Positions 23,862 through 33,530 of a stretch of DNA of 64,000 nucleotides are shown here, in pieces. The DNA comes from Trebonia sp963785645 (GTDB lineage: Bacteria > Actinomycetota > Actinomycetes > Streptosporangiales > Streptosporangiaceae). The translations under genes were made by a program, and so were the position numbers. The notes under the pieces are model-generated. The model did no database searches, was not told the DNA's origin, and saw only the letters and a list, made by a program, of their open reading frames with translations. The stretch lies in NCBI GenBank assembly GCA_963785645.1, contig CAWAWG010000018.1:265967-329966 (forward strand). The letters run 5' to 3'. Numbering within the stretch: the stretch's first letter is position 1; each line of letters opens with the position of its first letter.

Positions 23862-26800
23862 TATGTGCTGGTGAGCGCCGAACCGTAGGCCGCATCGAAC
23901 GCGTCCGGGCCCAGTGCATCGCGGGCCCTGGCGCGGACGGACGGCGCGTCGAGGCTGGACTCGTCGAACGCGCCCCGGATCGCGTGGGCCGCGCCGAGGA
24001 GGCGGGCCGCTTGCTCGGCGGGGCGGTTTCCGTCGCGGTTTCCGTCATCGCGGGCGCCTTGGCCCAGGACGTAGACGGCGCAGGCGTCAAGAACGGCGGC
24101 GAGGGCGGGATTCTCGCGCCAGCCGTTCGCCGACTCGAGCGACTCAAGCAGGAGTCGCTCGCAGCGGTCCTGGTGGCCCTGCTTGAGCACGGCCACCGCC
24201 AGCCGCGCCTTCACCTGGGCGCGCAGCGACTGCCACCACCGGGCCTCGTTGCCGGCGATCAGGGCAAGCACCGACTCGCAGCACCGGGCGGCCTCGGCGT
24301 AGTCGCCGGACAGGGAGGCCAGCTCGGCGAGCATGAACGTGACCCAGCGGTCGGAGTCCACCTGGCCGCCGCGCGCTTCCATGGAACGCCGCACCGTGGC
24401 CATCTCGGCGTATCCGCGGCCCAGGTCCCCCGCCCGGGCGTGGAAGACCGCGAGTCGCGCCTCTATGTACGTCAGGTCACCCCAGACGCCGAGCTCGCGG
24501 CCGATCGCCGCGGCCTCGGCGACCGCGGCGATCGCGGCGGCGTGGTCGGCGCGCAGCTCGGTGAACTCGGCGAGCGTAGTCAGCGCGATCGCGACGCCCC
24601 ACTGGTCGCCGAGCGAGCGCATCTCGGCCAGCCCGGCCCGGCAGCGGTCCTCGGCCCCGTCGAGGCGGCCGAGCGACATCGCGTAGGTGGCGGCGTAGAT
24701 CTGCCCCATCGCGTGCATCCACGGGTCACGCGCGGCTTCGTAGCGCTCGAACTGCTGCTGGGCCGGGCCGTGCGCGCCGTCGTACTGCATGAGCAGCGGC
24801 TCGGCCTGCGCGGCCATCGGATGAAAGGAGTCGTAGTCCGTGCCGAAGCCCTTCATGGCGGCCAGGGCCTCGTCCAGCTCATCCCTGATCAGGTCGATGT
24901 TCCAGTTCCAGCCGGCCGCGAGCAGTGCGCAGATGACCCGCGCCTCGGCCAGCTCCTTGGTCAGCGGCGGCGGGGTCATGGCCAGGACCTCGCGGGAAAG
25001 CGCGTCCGCCTCGCCTTGGCCGCGCTGCACCCAGTAATAGCCAAGGGCACGTACGAACCGCAGGGCGCTGTCCGCGTCCTGGCGGGCGATCGACCAGCGG
25101 ACCGCGGCGTTCACGTTGTCCTGTTCCGCGGTCAGCACATGGAACCAGTGGGCCTGTGTCCTGGTGCGCAGCAGCGGGTCGGCGGTCTCGGCCAGCTCAA
25201 GGTAGTAGCGGGCGGCCGCTTCCCTGGTGGGGGTGTCCTCGTTCGCTTCGGCGAGGCGTTCCAGGCCGTAGGCGCGGACCGTTTCGAGCATCCGGTACCT
25301 GGGCTCGTTGTCGAGTTGGCTGTCCGATCGGGTCAGCAGCGACTTCCCGACGAGGCCGGCCAGGGCGGGCAGCACCGCGCTGGCCGGAAGCGGTCCGGCC
25401 TCCTGGCCCGGCTGGCCGGCGCATACCCGCTCGGCCACGGTGAGGGTCGCCCCGCCGGGGAAGACGGCGAGGCGTCGGGCAAGGACACGCTCTCGCTGCG
25501 ACAAGAGATCCCAGCTCCAGTCGACCGCGGCCCGCAGCGTCTGCTGCCGCGGCAGCGCGGTGCGGCTGCCACCGGTGAGAAGCGAGAAGCGGTCGTCGAG
25601 CCGCGCCGCCAGCTGAGCCGGGGGCAGCGTGCGGAGCCAGGGAGCGGCCAGTTCGATGGCCAGCGGCATGCCGTCCAGGTTCCGGCAGATGCTCGCGACG
25701 GCTGCCATGTTGATCGCGTCAAGCTGGAAGCCGGGAAGAACGGCGGCGGCACGGTCGGCGAAGAGCCGCACCGCCGGATAGGTGCCCGAGACCTCCGCGG
25801 CATCGGATTCGCGCGGGGCGGCCAGCGGCCCGACGACGTGCAGGGCCTCGCCGGGAATCTGGAGGGGCTCGCGGCTCGTGGCGAGGATCTTGACCCCGGG
25901 GCACTCGCCGAGAATCCGCGCCGCCAGGGCGGCGGCCGCGTCGATGACATGCTCGCAGTTGTCCAGGATCAGCACCGCGTCACGGTCGGCGAGGGCAGAG
26001 CAGAGCCGGCCGGCCGGGTCGCCCGCCTTATCCGTACCCCGGGGAGCGATGGTCCGCTCGCGCAGGCCGAGTACGTCGAGGACCGCGTAAGGGACCTCGG
26101 CCGGGTCCGTGACCGGGGCGAGTTCCGCGAACCAGGCGGCGGCGGTGACTCGCGCCGCGACCTCGGCGGAAAGCCTGGTCTTGCCGACGCCGCCCGGGCC
26201 GGTGAGCGTGACCAGCCGCTCGGTTCCCAGCCGCTTGAGCACGCCTGCCACGTCGTCGTCCCGGCCGATGAAGCTCGTCGGCGGGCGGCGGACATTAGCG
26301 GCGCGCGGACCGCCGACGTCGCGGGGCTGGCGCGGTTCCGCTTGGCTGGCGGCGGCCTTCGTGCCCGCACCCGTGTCTTGGCGGAGAATCGCCAGGTAAA
26401 TCTGCTCCAGCGGCGGTGAAGGACTGACGCCAAGGCCTTCCCCGAGCGCCTCGCGGGTCCGCTGATAGACGGCCAGGGCTTCGGACTGGCGGCCGGACGC
26501 CGCGAGGGCGCGCATGAGAAGCCCGGCCGGACGCTCGGCCAGCTGGTCGGCGGCGGTCAGCTCGCGCAGTTCGCCGATCGTCGCCGCGTCCGCGGCGCCA
26601 AGCGCGAGGTCGGCCTCGATACGGTCGAGCGTGGCGGCGGTTCGCAGCTCGGTGAGGCGGGCGGCCGGGGCGAACGCGAACTCCTCCCCCGCCACGTCGG
26701 TGAGCGCAGTGCCGCGCCACCGGCCCAGTGCCGCGCGGAGCAGGCTTGCCGCCTCTCGCGCGTCGCCCCTGGCTAGCGCCCGGTTGCCGGCCCGGGCCTG

Positions 26801-27139
26801 GGACTCGAAGGCGATGGCGTCAACCGCTTCTGGCGAGACGGCGAGCCGGTAGCCAACCGGAGTTGACTCGACCACGCCCTCGGGTACGCCTGCCTGGCGG
26901 AGCGCCACCCGCAGCCGGGAGACCAGGGACTGCAGCGCGTTGGCCGCGTCCGTGGGCCGCTCTTGCGGCCACAGCCGGTCGATGAGCGCATGGGCCGGCA
27001 GCACGCGCCCCGCGTCCAGGGCGAGCAGGATGAGCAGCGCGCGTACCCGGTGCCCGCCCACCCGTACCGGCTGGCCCGCCGCGTCGCTCACCTCAAGCGG
27101 ACCGAGCACGCTGATCCGCATCCCGTCCGCCGTCTTCAC
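23816..27139 (-). CDS. AfsR/SARP family regulator with BTAD, NB-ARC and TPR-like domains
   Basis: About 1107 residues from GTG 27139, chosen because GGAAGG lies just upstream. Order: OmpR-type winged helix (MRISVLGPLEVSD ... RVRALLILLALDAGRVLPAHALIDRLWPQ, to about 95), bacterial transcription activation domain (to about 245), NTPase with P-loop TGPGGVGKTRLS (about 315) and VLILDNCEHVID (Walker B), then a long alpha-helical TPR-like region. These regulators drive secondary metabolism or development in actinomycetes. No biosynthetic cluster is visible next to it. The upstream direct repeat at 27226-27254 is a candidate target. Confidence 0.9.
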   Translation of the reverse strand: MKTADGMRISVLGPLEVSDAAGQPVRVGGHRVRALLILLALDAGRVLPAHALIDRLWPQERPTDAANALQSLVSRLRVALRQAGVPEGVVESTPVGYRLAVSPEAVDAIAFESQARAGNRALARGDAREAASLLRAALGRWRGTALTDVAGEEFAFAPAARLTELRTAATLDRIEADLALGAADAATIGELRELTAADQLAERPAGLLMRALAASGRQSEALAVYQRTREALGEGLGVSPSPPLEQIYLAILRQDTGAGTKAAASQAEPRQPRDVGGPRAANVRRPPTSFIGRDDDVAGVLKRLGTERLVTLTGPGGVGKTRLSAEVAARVTAAAWFAELAPVTDPAEVPYAVLDVLGLRERTIAPRGTDKAGDPAGRLCSALADRDAVLILDNCEHVIDAAAALAARILGECPGVKILATSREPLQIPGEALHVVGPLAAPRESDAAEVSGTYPAVRLFADRAAAVLPGFQLDAINMAAVASICRNLDGMPLAIELAAPWLRTLPPAQLAARLDDRFSLLTGGSRTALPRQQTLRAAVDWSWDLLSQRERVLARRLAVFPGGATLTVAERVCAGQPGQEAGPLPASAVLPALAGLVGKSLLTRSDSQLDNEPRYRMLETVRAYGLERLAEANEDTPTREAAARYYLELAETADPLLRTRTQAHWFHVLTAEQDNVNAAVRWSIARQDADSALRFVRALGYYWVQRGQGEADALSREVLAMTPPPLTKELAEARVICALLAAGWNWNIDLIRDELDEALAAMKGFGTDYDSFHPMAAQAEPLLMQYDGAHGPAQQQFERYEAARDPWMHAMGQIYAATYAMSLGRLDGAEDRCRAGLAEMRSLGDQWGVAIALTTLAEFTELRADHAAAIAAVAEAAAIGRELGVWGDLTYIEARLAVFHARAGDLGRGYAEMATVRRSMEARGGQVDSDRWVTFMLAELASLSGDYAEAARCCESVLALIAGNEARWWQSLRAQVKARLAVAVLKQGHQDRCERLLLESLESANGWRENPALAAVLDACAVYVLGQGARDDGNRDGNRPAEQAARLLGAAHAIRGAFDESSLDAPSVRARARDALGPDAFDAAYGSALTSTYESAVTLVRGLIPAN

Positions 27140-27225
27140 GTCGTCCTTCCCGTTCCTGCCAGGAGCACCGCTCAGGGAGCCGCAACCCCATGCTAGCGCG
27201 AAGCGCCAATCGAGACCTATCGCGT

Positions 27226-27254
27226 TTGACGGCACTTTGCCAGCATTGACGGCA
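27226..27254. promoter_or_regulatory. Direct repeat upstream of the AfsR-like gene
   Basis: TTGACGGCA occurs at 27226-27234 and 27246-27254, exactly 20 bp (two helical turns) apart, about 90 bp upstream of the GTG. SARP-type winged helices bind direct repeats on one face of the DNA, so an autoregulatory site is plausible though unproven. Confidence 0.35.
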
Positions 27255-27387
27255 TATTGCACAGCAAAGAAAACGTGCTACATTTCAAATGAACGTGCCA
27301 ATGCACGTGCATTCATCGGGGTTTGGGCGACTTGCAAATTGCGGCGCATTTTGCAGACTCAAGCAGTGCCCTAATGAGCACGGAGAG

Positions 27388-28875
27388 TTACCTCTGAGGG
27401 CATAAAGAAATGGCTTTTTGCTCCGTCTGAACCAGCTCAATTCTGTGGCTGGCCAGCGGGCTGCCATTTAGCGGGCTGCCATTCAGGGGGGCGGCCACGG
27501 CCTGAGGTGCGCCATCGCGGCTTCGGCCGTGCTCGGAGGCGACGTCCGAGGCGGGGCTCAAGGCGGCACCGAGGCCCATGTCGTGCAGTGGCCGGGCGAA
27601 CGCTACCTGGTTGCGGCCCGCCTGCTTGGCCGCGTACATGGCCGAGTCGGCGGCGGCGAGCAGGTCGGTCAACTCATACGACTCACCGCGGCTCATGGCC
27701 GTTACGCCAATAGAGATCGTCACGTTAAGGGCGGGCGCGTCCGGGCGGTCGTCGGCCGGGATTTCCAGGTTGGCGATGTAGGCCCGGAGGCGTTCGGCAA
27801 TGGTGCAGGCGTCCTTCCGGCTCGTCTGAGCCAGGAGAAGGACAAATTCCTCACCGCCGAAACGCCCGGCGCGGTCGTAGTCACGTGACTGGCTGGTCAG
27901 CGCCTCGGAAATGGTCTTGAGTACCCGGTCCCCGGCTAGGTGCCCGTAGGTGTCGTTGACCAGTTTGAAGTGGTCGATGTCGATCAGGGCAACGGCCAGC
28001 GGGGTGCGCAATCGCACCGCGCGCGAGAGCTCGGCCTCGGCTTCCGACTCCCATGTCGAGACGTTGAGCAGGCCCGTCTTGGAATCAACGCGCGATTGGG
28101 CCACGAGTATCGGGTGTACCAGGAACCTGCGGACGAGCAAGACCGTTGGAAGCGCTATTACCACCAGGGCGGGGCTTACCCCCACAGCGATGGTGATCAG
28201 CACTCCGAGGTCAATCTCCACGAAGAGCTCCTGCATCGCCGCCCGATTCCACTCCAGACGCCGAATTTGAATTTTCGGATCAGTGAGCTTGACCGCAGCC
28301 ACAATCATGAAGTGCTGGAGCCTGCCACCGATTATGTAGCAGACCATGACCATGAGCGCCCAGGTGAATGCGTGAAGTCCAGAGCCAACGGATATACCGG
28401 CGACCGAACTGGGCAGTGATCGGAATATTGCCGATGCCGCCGCATAGCTGACACTCACCGATGAGGCCGTGAACACCATTCGGTGGAGAACACCGCGGTG
28501 CACAAACACCCGCAGGATCGCGAAGATGACGAAGGCCATGACCGCGGCGTAGAAGGGCGGAAGCAGAATCGCGGCCGGCAGCACCCAGACGGTCGTGAAA
28601 TCCCTCGTTACCCCCGGCACCGCGTACATGATCTTGGGCGTGCTGGCCACGGAGATCGCTCCGCAGCACATCAACAGCAGGAACTTGCCCAGATCCGACG
28701 TCTTCCAGTCAGTCTGGCTGGCGGTGACAGCGACAATCACCAGCGCCGCGACTGGAACAATGGCCACGTACAGGCGCAGCGCCCCCGGAAGCTGCCACCA
28801 GCGCCATTCCCGCACAGCCGTACACCTCTTGAGGCGGCTGGCGAGGGACGAGGCTTGCATGTTCCACCGTTTCAT
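27388..28875 (-). CDS. Membrane-bound diguanylate cyclase (GGDEF)
   Basis: 495 residues. About six to eight membrane helices fill residues 30-260 (LRLYVAIVPVAALVIVAVTAS, VWVLPAAILLPPFYAAVMAFVIFAIL, GVSPALVVIALPTVLLV and others). A GGDEF domain follows, with the active site GRFGGEEFVLLL near residue 340. RDYD sits exactly five residues before GGEEF, so the inhibitory c-di-GMP binding site (RxxD) is intact and product feedback is expected. The C terminus is a polar repetitive tail (NGSPLNGSPL). It makes c-di-GMP, which controls development in actinomycetes. The start could be ATG 28860. Confidence 0.92.
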   Translation of the reverse strand: MKRWNMQASSLASRLKRCTAVREWRWWQLPGALRLYVAIVPVAALVIVAVTASQTDWKTSDLGKFLLLMCCGAISVASTPKIMYAVPGVTRDFTTVWVLPAAILLPPFYAAVMAFVIFAILRVFVHRGVLHRMVFTASSVSVSYAAASAIFRSLPSSVAGISVGSGLHAFTWALMVMVCYIIGGRLQHFMIVAAVKLTDPKIQIRRLEWNRAAMQELFVEIDLGVLITIAVGVSPALVVIALPTVLLVRRFLVHPILVAQSRVDSKTGLLNVSTWESEAEAELSRAVRLRTPLAVALIDIDHFKLVNDTYGHLAGDRVLKTISEALTSQSRDYDRAGRFGGEEFVLLLAQTSRKDACTIAERLRAYIANLEIPADDRPDAPALNVTISIGVTAMSRGESYELTDLLAAADSAMYAAKQAGRNQVAFARPLHDMGLGAALSPASDVASEHGRSRDGAPQAVAAPLNGSPLNGSPLASHRIELVQTEQKAISLCPQR

Positions 28876-29123
28876 GTGCGATACCCGGTGCCCGCTTCTA
28901 GTAGCTGCTGACCGTAAATGACTAGCTGCGTATAGCTACCATAACCCATCTTGCCGGGCTTGGTAACTATTGCCGCAAGTTTCCAGTACAACTCCGGACA
29001 AGGCGGAGCTTAATGGTGCCTAACAGAGATGGCGCGGAGGCAGGAGAGACCGAATTTGCGCTAGGGCACCAAAGTGGGCGCTGATATCAATGCGTCTGCT
29101 GTTACAGCTGAGGAGGAATAGCT

Positions 29124-29147
29124 GTGCGTAACACCGTCTGGCACTGA
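29124..29147 (+). CDS. Very small ORF encoding MRNTVWH
   Basis: A seven-codon frame with start GTG 29124 and stop TGA. The ribosome binding site AGGAGG lies eight bases upstream (29111-29116), ideal spacing. The peptide resembles MRDTWTR encoded 53 bp downstream (M-R-[N/D]-T). No larger gene follows on this strand before the convergent MFS gene. It may be a minimal peptide precursor, a signal peptide or a leader peptide. Expression is not known. Confidence 0.45.
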   Translation: MRNTVWH

Positions 29148-29200
29148 AGCCGTTTACTGCACCGGAAATCACACGAGCCGCACCGAAGGGAGTGGGAACC

Positions 29201-29224
29201 ATGCGCGACACCTGGACCCGATAG
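29201..29224 (+). CDS. Very small ORF encoding MRDTWTR (copy 1)
   Basis: A seven-codon frame from ATG 29201 to TAG 29222-29224, with GAAGGGAG eight bases upstream. The same heptapeptide is encoded at 33507-33530 with three nucleotide differences, all at third codon positions, which points to selection on the peptide itself. A GTG three codons earlier is an alternative start, but the sequence before MRDTWTR is not shared between copies. It lies between the diguanylate cyclase promoter and the 3' end of the MFS gene. Confidence 0.55.
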   Translation: MRDTWTR

Positions 29225-29254
29225 TCAGATCTTAGCTTCACTCGCTTTACCCCC

Positions 29255-30550
29255 CTAGTTACTACGAGCCGCATGGATAGGTGTCTGCCTGGTAAGCGAG
29301 GCGTCTCGGCCAAGATGTCTCGCAGTGTGACGGCCGACGGCGGGTGACATTCCCCGCCAACGGATCGCAAGGCCACAGGCGACAATGGCACCGATTCCCC
29401 CACTGAGAGCCACGACCGTCGAGGGAGGTACCACCTCGGCGGCCGCTCCAGCTACGGCGAACGCCACCCCTTGACCCACGATCAGGCCCGCGTTGGCGAG
29501 GCCGAATGCCTGCCCCCGCTTCTCGTTCGGTATCCGTTCCACGAACGCGGTGTTGGCGGCGATCTGGTACATCGCGAAGCTGTTGGATGCCGCGAACAGT
29601 GCCATCGAGACGATCAGGTCCGGGCGAAGTACCGTCACCATGAGGATCGCACAGGTGAGGACCGCCATCGGGCCCATCCACTTCAGGCGGGTCAGCGGAC
29701 CTAGGTGTTTGGTGAACACCGGAGTCGTGACCGCGGCGCCGATCTGCGAGGTAGCGATAATAAGGCCAGCCGCCACCGCCCCTCCCCTGAGACTTCCCGC
29801 GTACGGGGCGGCCAGCCCCTCTGGGACCTCATAGAACGCGGCTAGCCAGCCCAGGCCCATGAGGGTGCGAAGCACCGGATCGCCGAAGACCAGGCGGACG
29901 CCCTCGGCGAGCTGGCCAAGGGGATTCGGGCCGGCCGCCCCGCCCCCCGCGGGGGCCTGGCGGACACGCACACCGAACTGGATCAGCAGGGCTGACGCGA
30001 CGAACGTGGCAGCGTCCGCGCCGAGCGCAGGCCGCGCACCGAAGAGGGCCACGATAAATCCGCCCGCGGCCGAGCCCACCACCGTCACGACGCGGGTGGT
30101 AGAACCCATGACGGCCATCGCCAGGGGATAGCGGTCGCTGTCCATCACGTCCCTGACGATCGCCGAGCGGGACGCGTCGAACGGGGGCTGGAGCAGCGTG
30201 ACCACGTAGAGCAGGGCGATCATGGCGGCCAACGGGACGCCGGGCGCGAGCATCGCCGCCACCAGAAGGCACCGGATCACGTCGCAGGCGACCATCACGG
30301 AGCGGCGGGGCAGCCGGTCCGCGAGGCCGGACAGGAACATCCCACCGAAGAGATAGGGCACGAAGCCCGCTGAAAACGTGATCGCGGCCAGCAGCGGGGA
30401 CTTGGAGCGGTCGTAAACGAGGAGCGTCAGGGCCACCAGGGCGAGACGGTCACCAGTGGTGGACAGGACGTAGGAGGCCCAGAGGGCGCGGAACTCGGGC
30501 TGGGCGAAGACATCACGGAAGGACGGGCGATGGGCCGTAGACTCAGACAC
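29255..30550 (-). CDS. MFS transporter
   Basis: 431 residues with about twelve helices. It begins RDVFAQPEFRALWASYVLSTTGDRLALVALTLLVYDRS, and the loop 2-3 motif is GLADRLPRRSVMVACDVIRC (G-x3-D-R-x-x-R-R). The second half carries LFAASNSFAMYQIAANTAFVERIPNEKRGQAFGLANAG, the pattern of the exporter-like MFS group with EnvE/MdfA-like members in actinobacteria. Substrate unknown. Its 3' end faces the tiny MRDTWTR frame 30 bp away, so it could export that peptide or a product derived from it; this is only positional. Confidence 0.88.
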   Translation of the reverse strand: MSESTAHRPSFRDVFAQPEFRALWASYVLSTTGDRLALVALTLLVYDRSKSPLLAAITFSAGFVPYLFGGMFLSGLADRLPRRSVMVACDVIRCLLVAAMLAPGVPLAAMIALLYVVTLLQPPFDASRSAIVRDVMDSDRYPLAMAVMGSTTRVVTVVGSAAGGFIVALFGARPALGADAATFVASALLIQFGVRVRQAPAGGGAAGPNPLGQLAEGVRLVFGDPVLRTLMGLGWLAAFYEVPEGLAAPYAGSLRGGAVAAGLIIATSQIGAAVTTPVFTKHLGPLTRLKWMGPMAVLTCAILMVTVLRPDLIVSMALFAASNSFAMYQIAANTAFVERIPNEKRGQAFGLANAGLIVGQGVAFAVAGAAAEVVPPSTVVALSGGIGAIVACGLAIRWRGMSPAVGRHTARHLGRDASLTRQTPIHAARSN

Positions 30551-30878
30551 GGCGACTCTTTCGGTTCTGTGGTACCGGCCTGCGCGGCTATGTGGCCACG
30601 CATGCGGCTCGACCGGTTACCCACTGCCATGGTCGCAGAGCGGGCGTCTTTTCGCGGCGAAACGATCGCATTCGGCACATCACTGACGAAACTGTCCTCT
30701 TGTGGCTAGAGCGACACTTGTGAATGTCCCCACCCAGAGCCGCATTCGTTCGCAATCGCCCGTAACCTTAACCTCGGTGTACGTATCGCACTTTGGGTTT
30801 TCGATTTGGCAACTTTCGCCGCAAGCGCAGGCAAGTTAGACTTTCCGTGACGGGGTGGTCACGGGTAGGTGGGTGAGC
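30551..30878. promoter_or_regulatory. Divergent intergenic region between MFS and XRE-NB-ARC regulator
   Basis: Holds the promoters of both divergent genes. A short dyad TTTCG-CGG-CGAAA lies near 30651-30663. No gene-sized frame with coding character is seen, and no clear sigma-70 promoter pair with correct spacing could be assigned by eye. Confidence 0.4.
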
Positions 30879-33353
30879 ATGGGTGCACATCCCGGTCAGG
30901 AGCGCCCGGGTGAATGGCTGCGTCAGCAGCGGATCGCCGCTGGGCTGACCCAGGAGGACCTGGCCGAGCGGTCCGGAGTGTCCGTGCGGGCCATCGCCGA
31001 CCTTGAGCGCGGGCGGACGAAGAAGCCCTACCCGTCGTCGGTAAAGGCGCTTGTCCGGGCGCTTGGACTGCCCGAGGCGATCAGTACCGACCTTGTCACC
31101 CGATACCGGGCCGGGGACTGCCCGCCGCAAGAAGGCGCGGTACAAGAAGGCACGGCGCCAGAAGGCACCGGACAAGTCGGCGCGGCACTTATCAACACCG
31201 GGCGAGCCAACGCGCCGCGGGCCGCAGACCATCTGGCCGGGAGCGCCGGCGGCGTGACGGTGCCGAGGCAGCTGCCGACGCGGGTACCGCATTTCGCGGG
31301 CCGGGCCGGGGAACTGGCGCTGCTCGACGGCGTGCTGGACGAGGCGGCGTCCGACCAGGCAGTCGGGGCGGCCGGGGTGGTGATCTCGGCGATCGGCGGG
31401 ACGGCCGGGGTCGGTAAGACCGCGCTGGCGCTGCACTGGGCGCACCGGGTCGCGCACCGCTATCCCGACGGGCAGCTGTACGCGAACCTGCGCGGGTTCG
31501 ACACCGGCAACAGCAGGCCCGCCGATCCGGCCGACGTGCTGCGCGGGTTCCTCGACGCGCTCGGGGTGCACCCCGAGCGGCTGCCCGGCGACGTCGAGGG
31601 GCTCGCGGCGCTGTACCGGTCCGTGCTGGCCGGGCGGCGGATGCTGGTCCTGCTCGACAACGCGGCCGATGTCGCGCAGGTGCGGCCGCTGCTGCCCGCC
31701 TCACCCGAGTGCCTGGTGATCGTGACCAGCCGGCGGGAGCTGGCCGCGCTCACCGCGCAGGAGGGCGCCCGGCTGCTGCAGCTCGACGTGCTGAGCGAGC
31801 AGGAGGCGAACGAACTGCTGGTCGCGCGGCTCGGCAAGGAGCGGGCGGCCGGCGAGCCGTGGGCGGTGACCGAGCTGGCCGCGCTGTGCGCCCGGCTGCC
31901 GCTCGCGCTGTCGGTGGTGGTGGCCCGGGCCGCCGCCGCCCCGAAGCTGCCCCTTTCGTCGCTCGCGGCCGAGCTGACCAGGCTCGGCGGCCGGCTCGAC
32001 GCGCTGGACGCGGGCGACCCGGCGGCGAACGTGCGGACCGTGCTGTCGCTGTCCTACCGGCACCTGCCCGAGCGCGCGGCGCGGATGTTCCGGCTGCTCG
32101 GCCTGCATCCCGGCCCCGACATCAGCGCGGCCGCCGCCGCTTCGCTGGCCGGCGTGCCCGAAGCGCAGGCCCGGGTCGCGCTGCGCGACCTCACCCGCGC
32201 GTCGCTGCTCATGGAGGTCGTGCCGGGCCGGTTCGCATTCCATGACCTGCTGCGCGCCTACGCCAGCGAGCAGGCGGCGCAGGCGACGTCACCCGAAGAC
32301 GTCGCGAGCACCGCGCGGCGGATGCTCGACCACTACCTGCACACCGCGCACGCCGCCCACCGGGTGCTGTACCCGGGGCGGGAGCTGATCGACCTCGGCG
32401 CACGCGCGAGCGGCGTCACGCCCGAGGCGTTCGGCGGGAAGGCATCCGCGCTTGAGTGGCTCGAGGACGAGTACCAGGTGCTGCTGAAGGTGACCGGCCT
32501 CGCGGCCCGCAACGGGCTCGACGCGCACGCGTGGCAGCTGCCGGTGGTGCTGTGGACCTTCCATAACGTGTGCGGGCACTGGCACGACGGCACGCGGCTG
32601 CACCGGCTCGCGCTTGAAGCGGCGCGCCGGTGCGGCGACCTGTCGGGGCAGGCACAGACACTGCGCGGGCTCGGGTCGTTCTCGATGTCGCTCAGCGCGT
32701 TCGAGGAGGCGCAGGAGTGCCTGGCCGCCGCGCAGGCGGCGTTCAAGGAGCTCGGCGACGACCTCGGGCTGGCGCGGACCGACGTGATCTACTCGCAGAC
32801 GCTCGAGTTCCAGGGCCGGTTCGCCGAGGCCCTGGCGGTCATGGACGACGCCCTGCGCCTGTCGGAGAGCGCGCCGGGCGACCATCACATGCTGCTCGTG
32901 CGGGCCAGCGCGCTGAACGGCTCCGCCTGGAACAACGCGCAGCTCGGAGACCTGTCGGAGGCACGGGCCTTCTGCCTCAAGGCGATCGAGCTGTGCCAGT
33001 CGATCGGCTACTCCCCCGGCGAGGCCGGCACCTGGGACACCCTCGGCGTCGTCCTGCAGCGGCTCGGGGAACACGACGAGGCCGTGCCCTGCTTCCTGCG
33101 CGCCGTCACCCTCGACCGCGAGATGGGCAACCGCTACGACCTCGCGATGGTCCTCGCGCACCTGGGCGAGACCTACGTGTCCACCGGCGACATCCGCGGC
33201 GCCCGGCAGGCGTGGGACGAATCCCTCCTCATCCTCCGCACGCTCCACCACCCCGCAGCCAACATGGTGCGGAGCAGGCTCGCCGCGCTGGCAGCCGACC
33301 GGGTGACGGCAATTCCCGAGGCAGATGCCGCGCCGGACGTCGGCGCAGCCTAG
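30879..33353 (+). CDS. XRE-type regulator with NB-ARC ATPase and TPR domains
   Basis: 824 residues from ATG 30879 (MGAHPGQERPGEWLRQQRIAAGL). A Cro/C1-type helix-turn-helix at 12-70 (TQEDLAERSGVSVRAIADLERGRTKKPYPSSVKAL) is followed by a repetitive Gln/Glu/Gly linker and an NB-ARC NTPase with P-loop GGTAGVGKTAL (about 172-182) and MLVLLDNAADVAQV. A C-terminal TPR array of six or so repeats ends ALAADRVTAIPEADAAPD. The layout is like AfsR but with an XRE domain instead of a SARP domain. TPR regulators of the RRNPP group are receptors for short linear peptides, which makes the heptapeptide frames next to this gene notable. Confidence 0.9.
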   Translation: MGAHPGQERPGEWLRQQRIAAGLTQEDLAERSGVSVRAIADLERGRTKKPYPSSVKALVRALGLPEAISTDLVTRYRAGDCPPQEGAVQEGTAPEGTGQVGAALINTGRANAPRAADHLAGSAGGVTVPRQLPTRVPHFAGRAGELALLDGVLDEAASDQAVGAAGVVISAIGGTAGVGKTALALHWAHRVAHRYPDGQLYANLRGFDTGNSRPADPADVLRGFLDALGVHPERLPGDVEGLAALYRSVLAGRRMLVLLDNAADVAQVRPLLPASPECLVIVTSRRELAALTAQEGARLLQLDVLSEQEANELLVARLGKERAAGEPWAVTELAALCARLPLALSVVVARAAAAPKLPLSSLAAELTRLGGRLDALDAGDPAANVRTVLSLSYRHLPERAARMFRLLGLHPGPDISAAAAASLAGVPEAQARVALRDLTRASLLMEVVPGRFAFHDLLRAYASEQAAQATSPEDVASTARRMLDHYLHTAHAAHRVLYPGRELIDLGARASGVTPEAFGGKASALEWLEDEYQVLLKVTGLAARNGLDAHAWQLPVVLWTFHNVCGHWHDGTRLHRLALEAARRCGDLSGQAQTLRGLGSFSMSLSAFEEAQECLAAAQAAFKELGDDLGLARTDVIYSQTLEFQGRFAEALAVMDDALRLSESAPGDHHMLLVRASALNGSAWNNAQLGDLSEARAFCLKAIELCQSIGYSPGEAGTWDTLGVVLQRLGEHDEAVPCFLRAVTLDREMGNRYDLAMVLAHLGETYVSTGDIRGARQAWDESLLILRTLHHPAANMVRSRLAALAADRVTAIPEADAAPDVGAA

Positions 33354-33506
33354 ATCATTTACGCTCCGTAGCGCATCGCATTTCTTACCGGCAGCCTTCC
33401 GGCTACTGAGAGTCTGCCGGTTAGTCCGCCTGGCCTGCGTGTCGTCACTATCTGATTATGTACTTAGCCGGAACGAACACGGATGGTGACTGAACAGGAG
33501 ATCACA

Positions 33507-33530
33507 ATGCGTGACACGTGGACCCGTTAG
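33507..33530 (+). CDS. Very small ORF encoding MRDTWTR (copy 2)
   Basis: Seven codons from ATG 33507 to TAG, with AGGAG six bases before the start. Same peptide as 29201-29224; codons 2, 4 and 7 differ only at the third base. An in-frame ATG at 33483 would give a 15-residue form (MVTEQEIT plus MRDTWTR). It lies between the NB-ARC-TPR regulator (ends 33353) and the sedolisin gene (starts 33661) on the same strand, so it could be a pheromone-like peptide, a RiPP precursor or a leader peptide for the protease gene. Confidence 0.55.
   Translation: MRDTWTR

Noticed and set aside
23984..26419. Long plus-strand frame opposite the AfsR-like gene
   Set aside because: Antisense of a well-supported multi-domain regulator; no domain content of its own.
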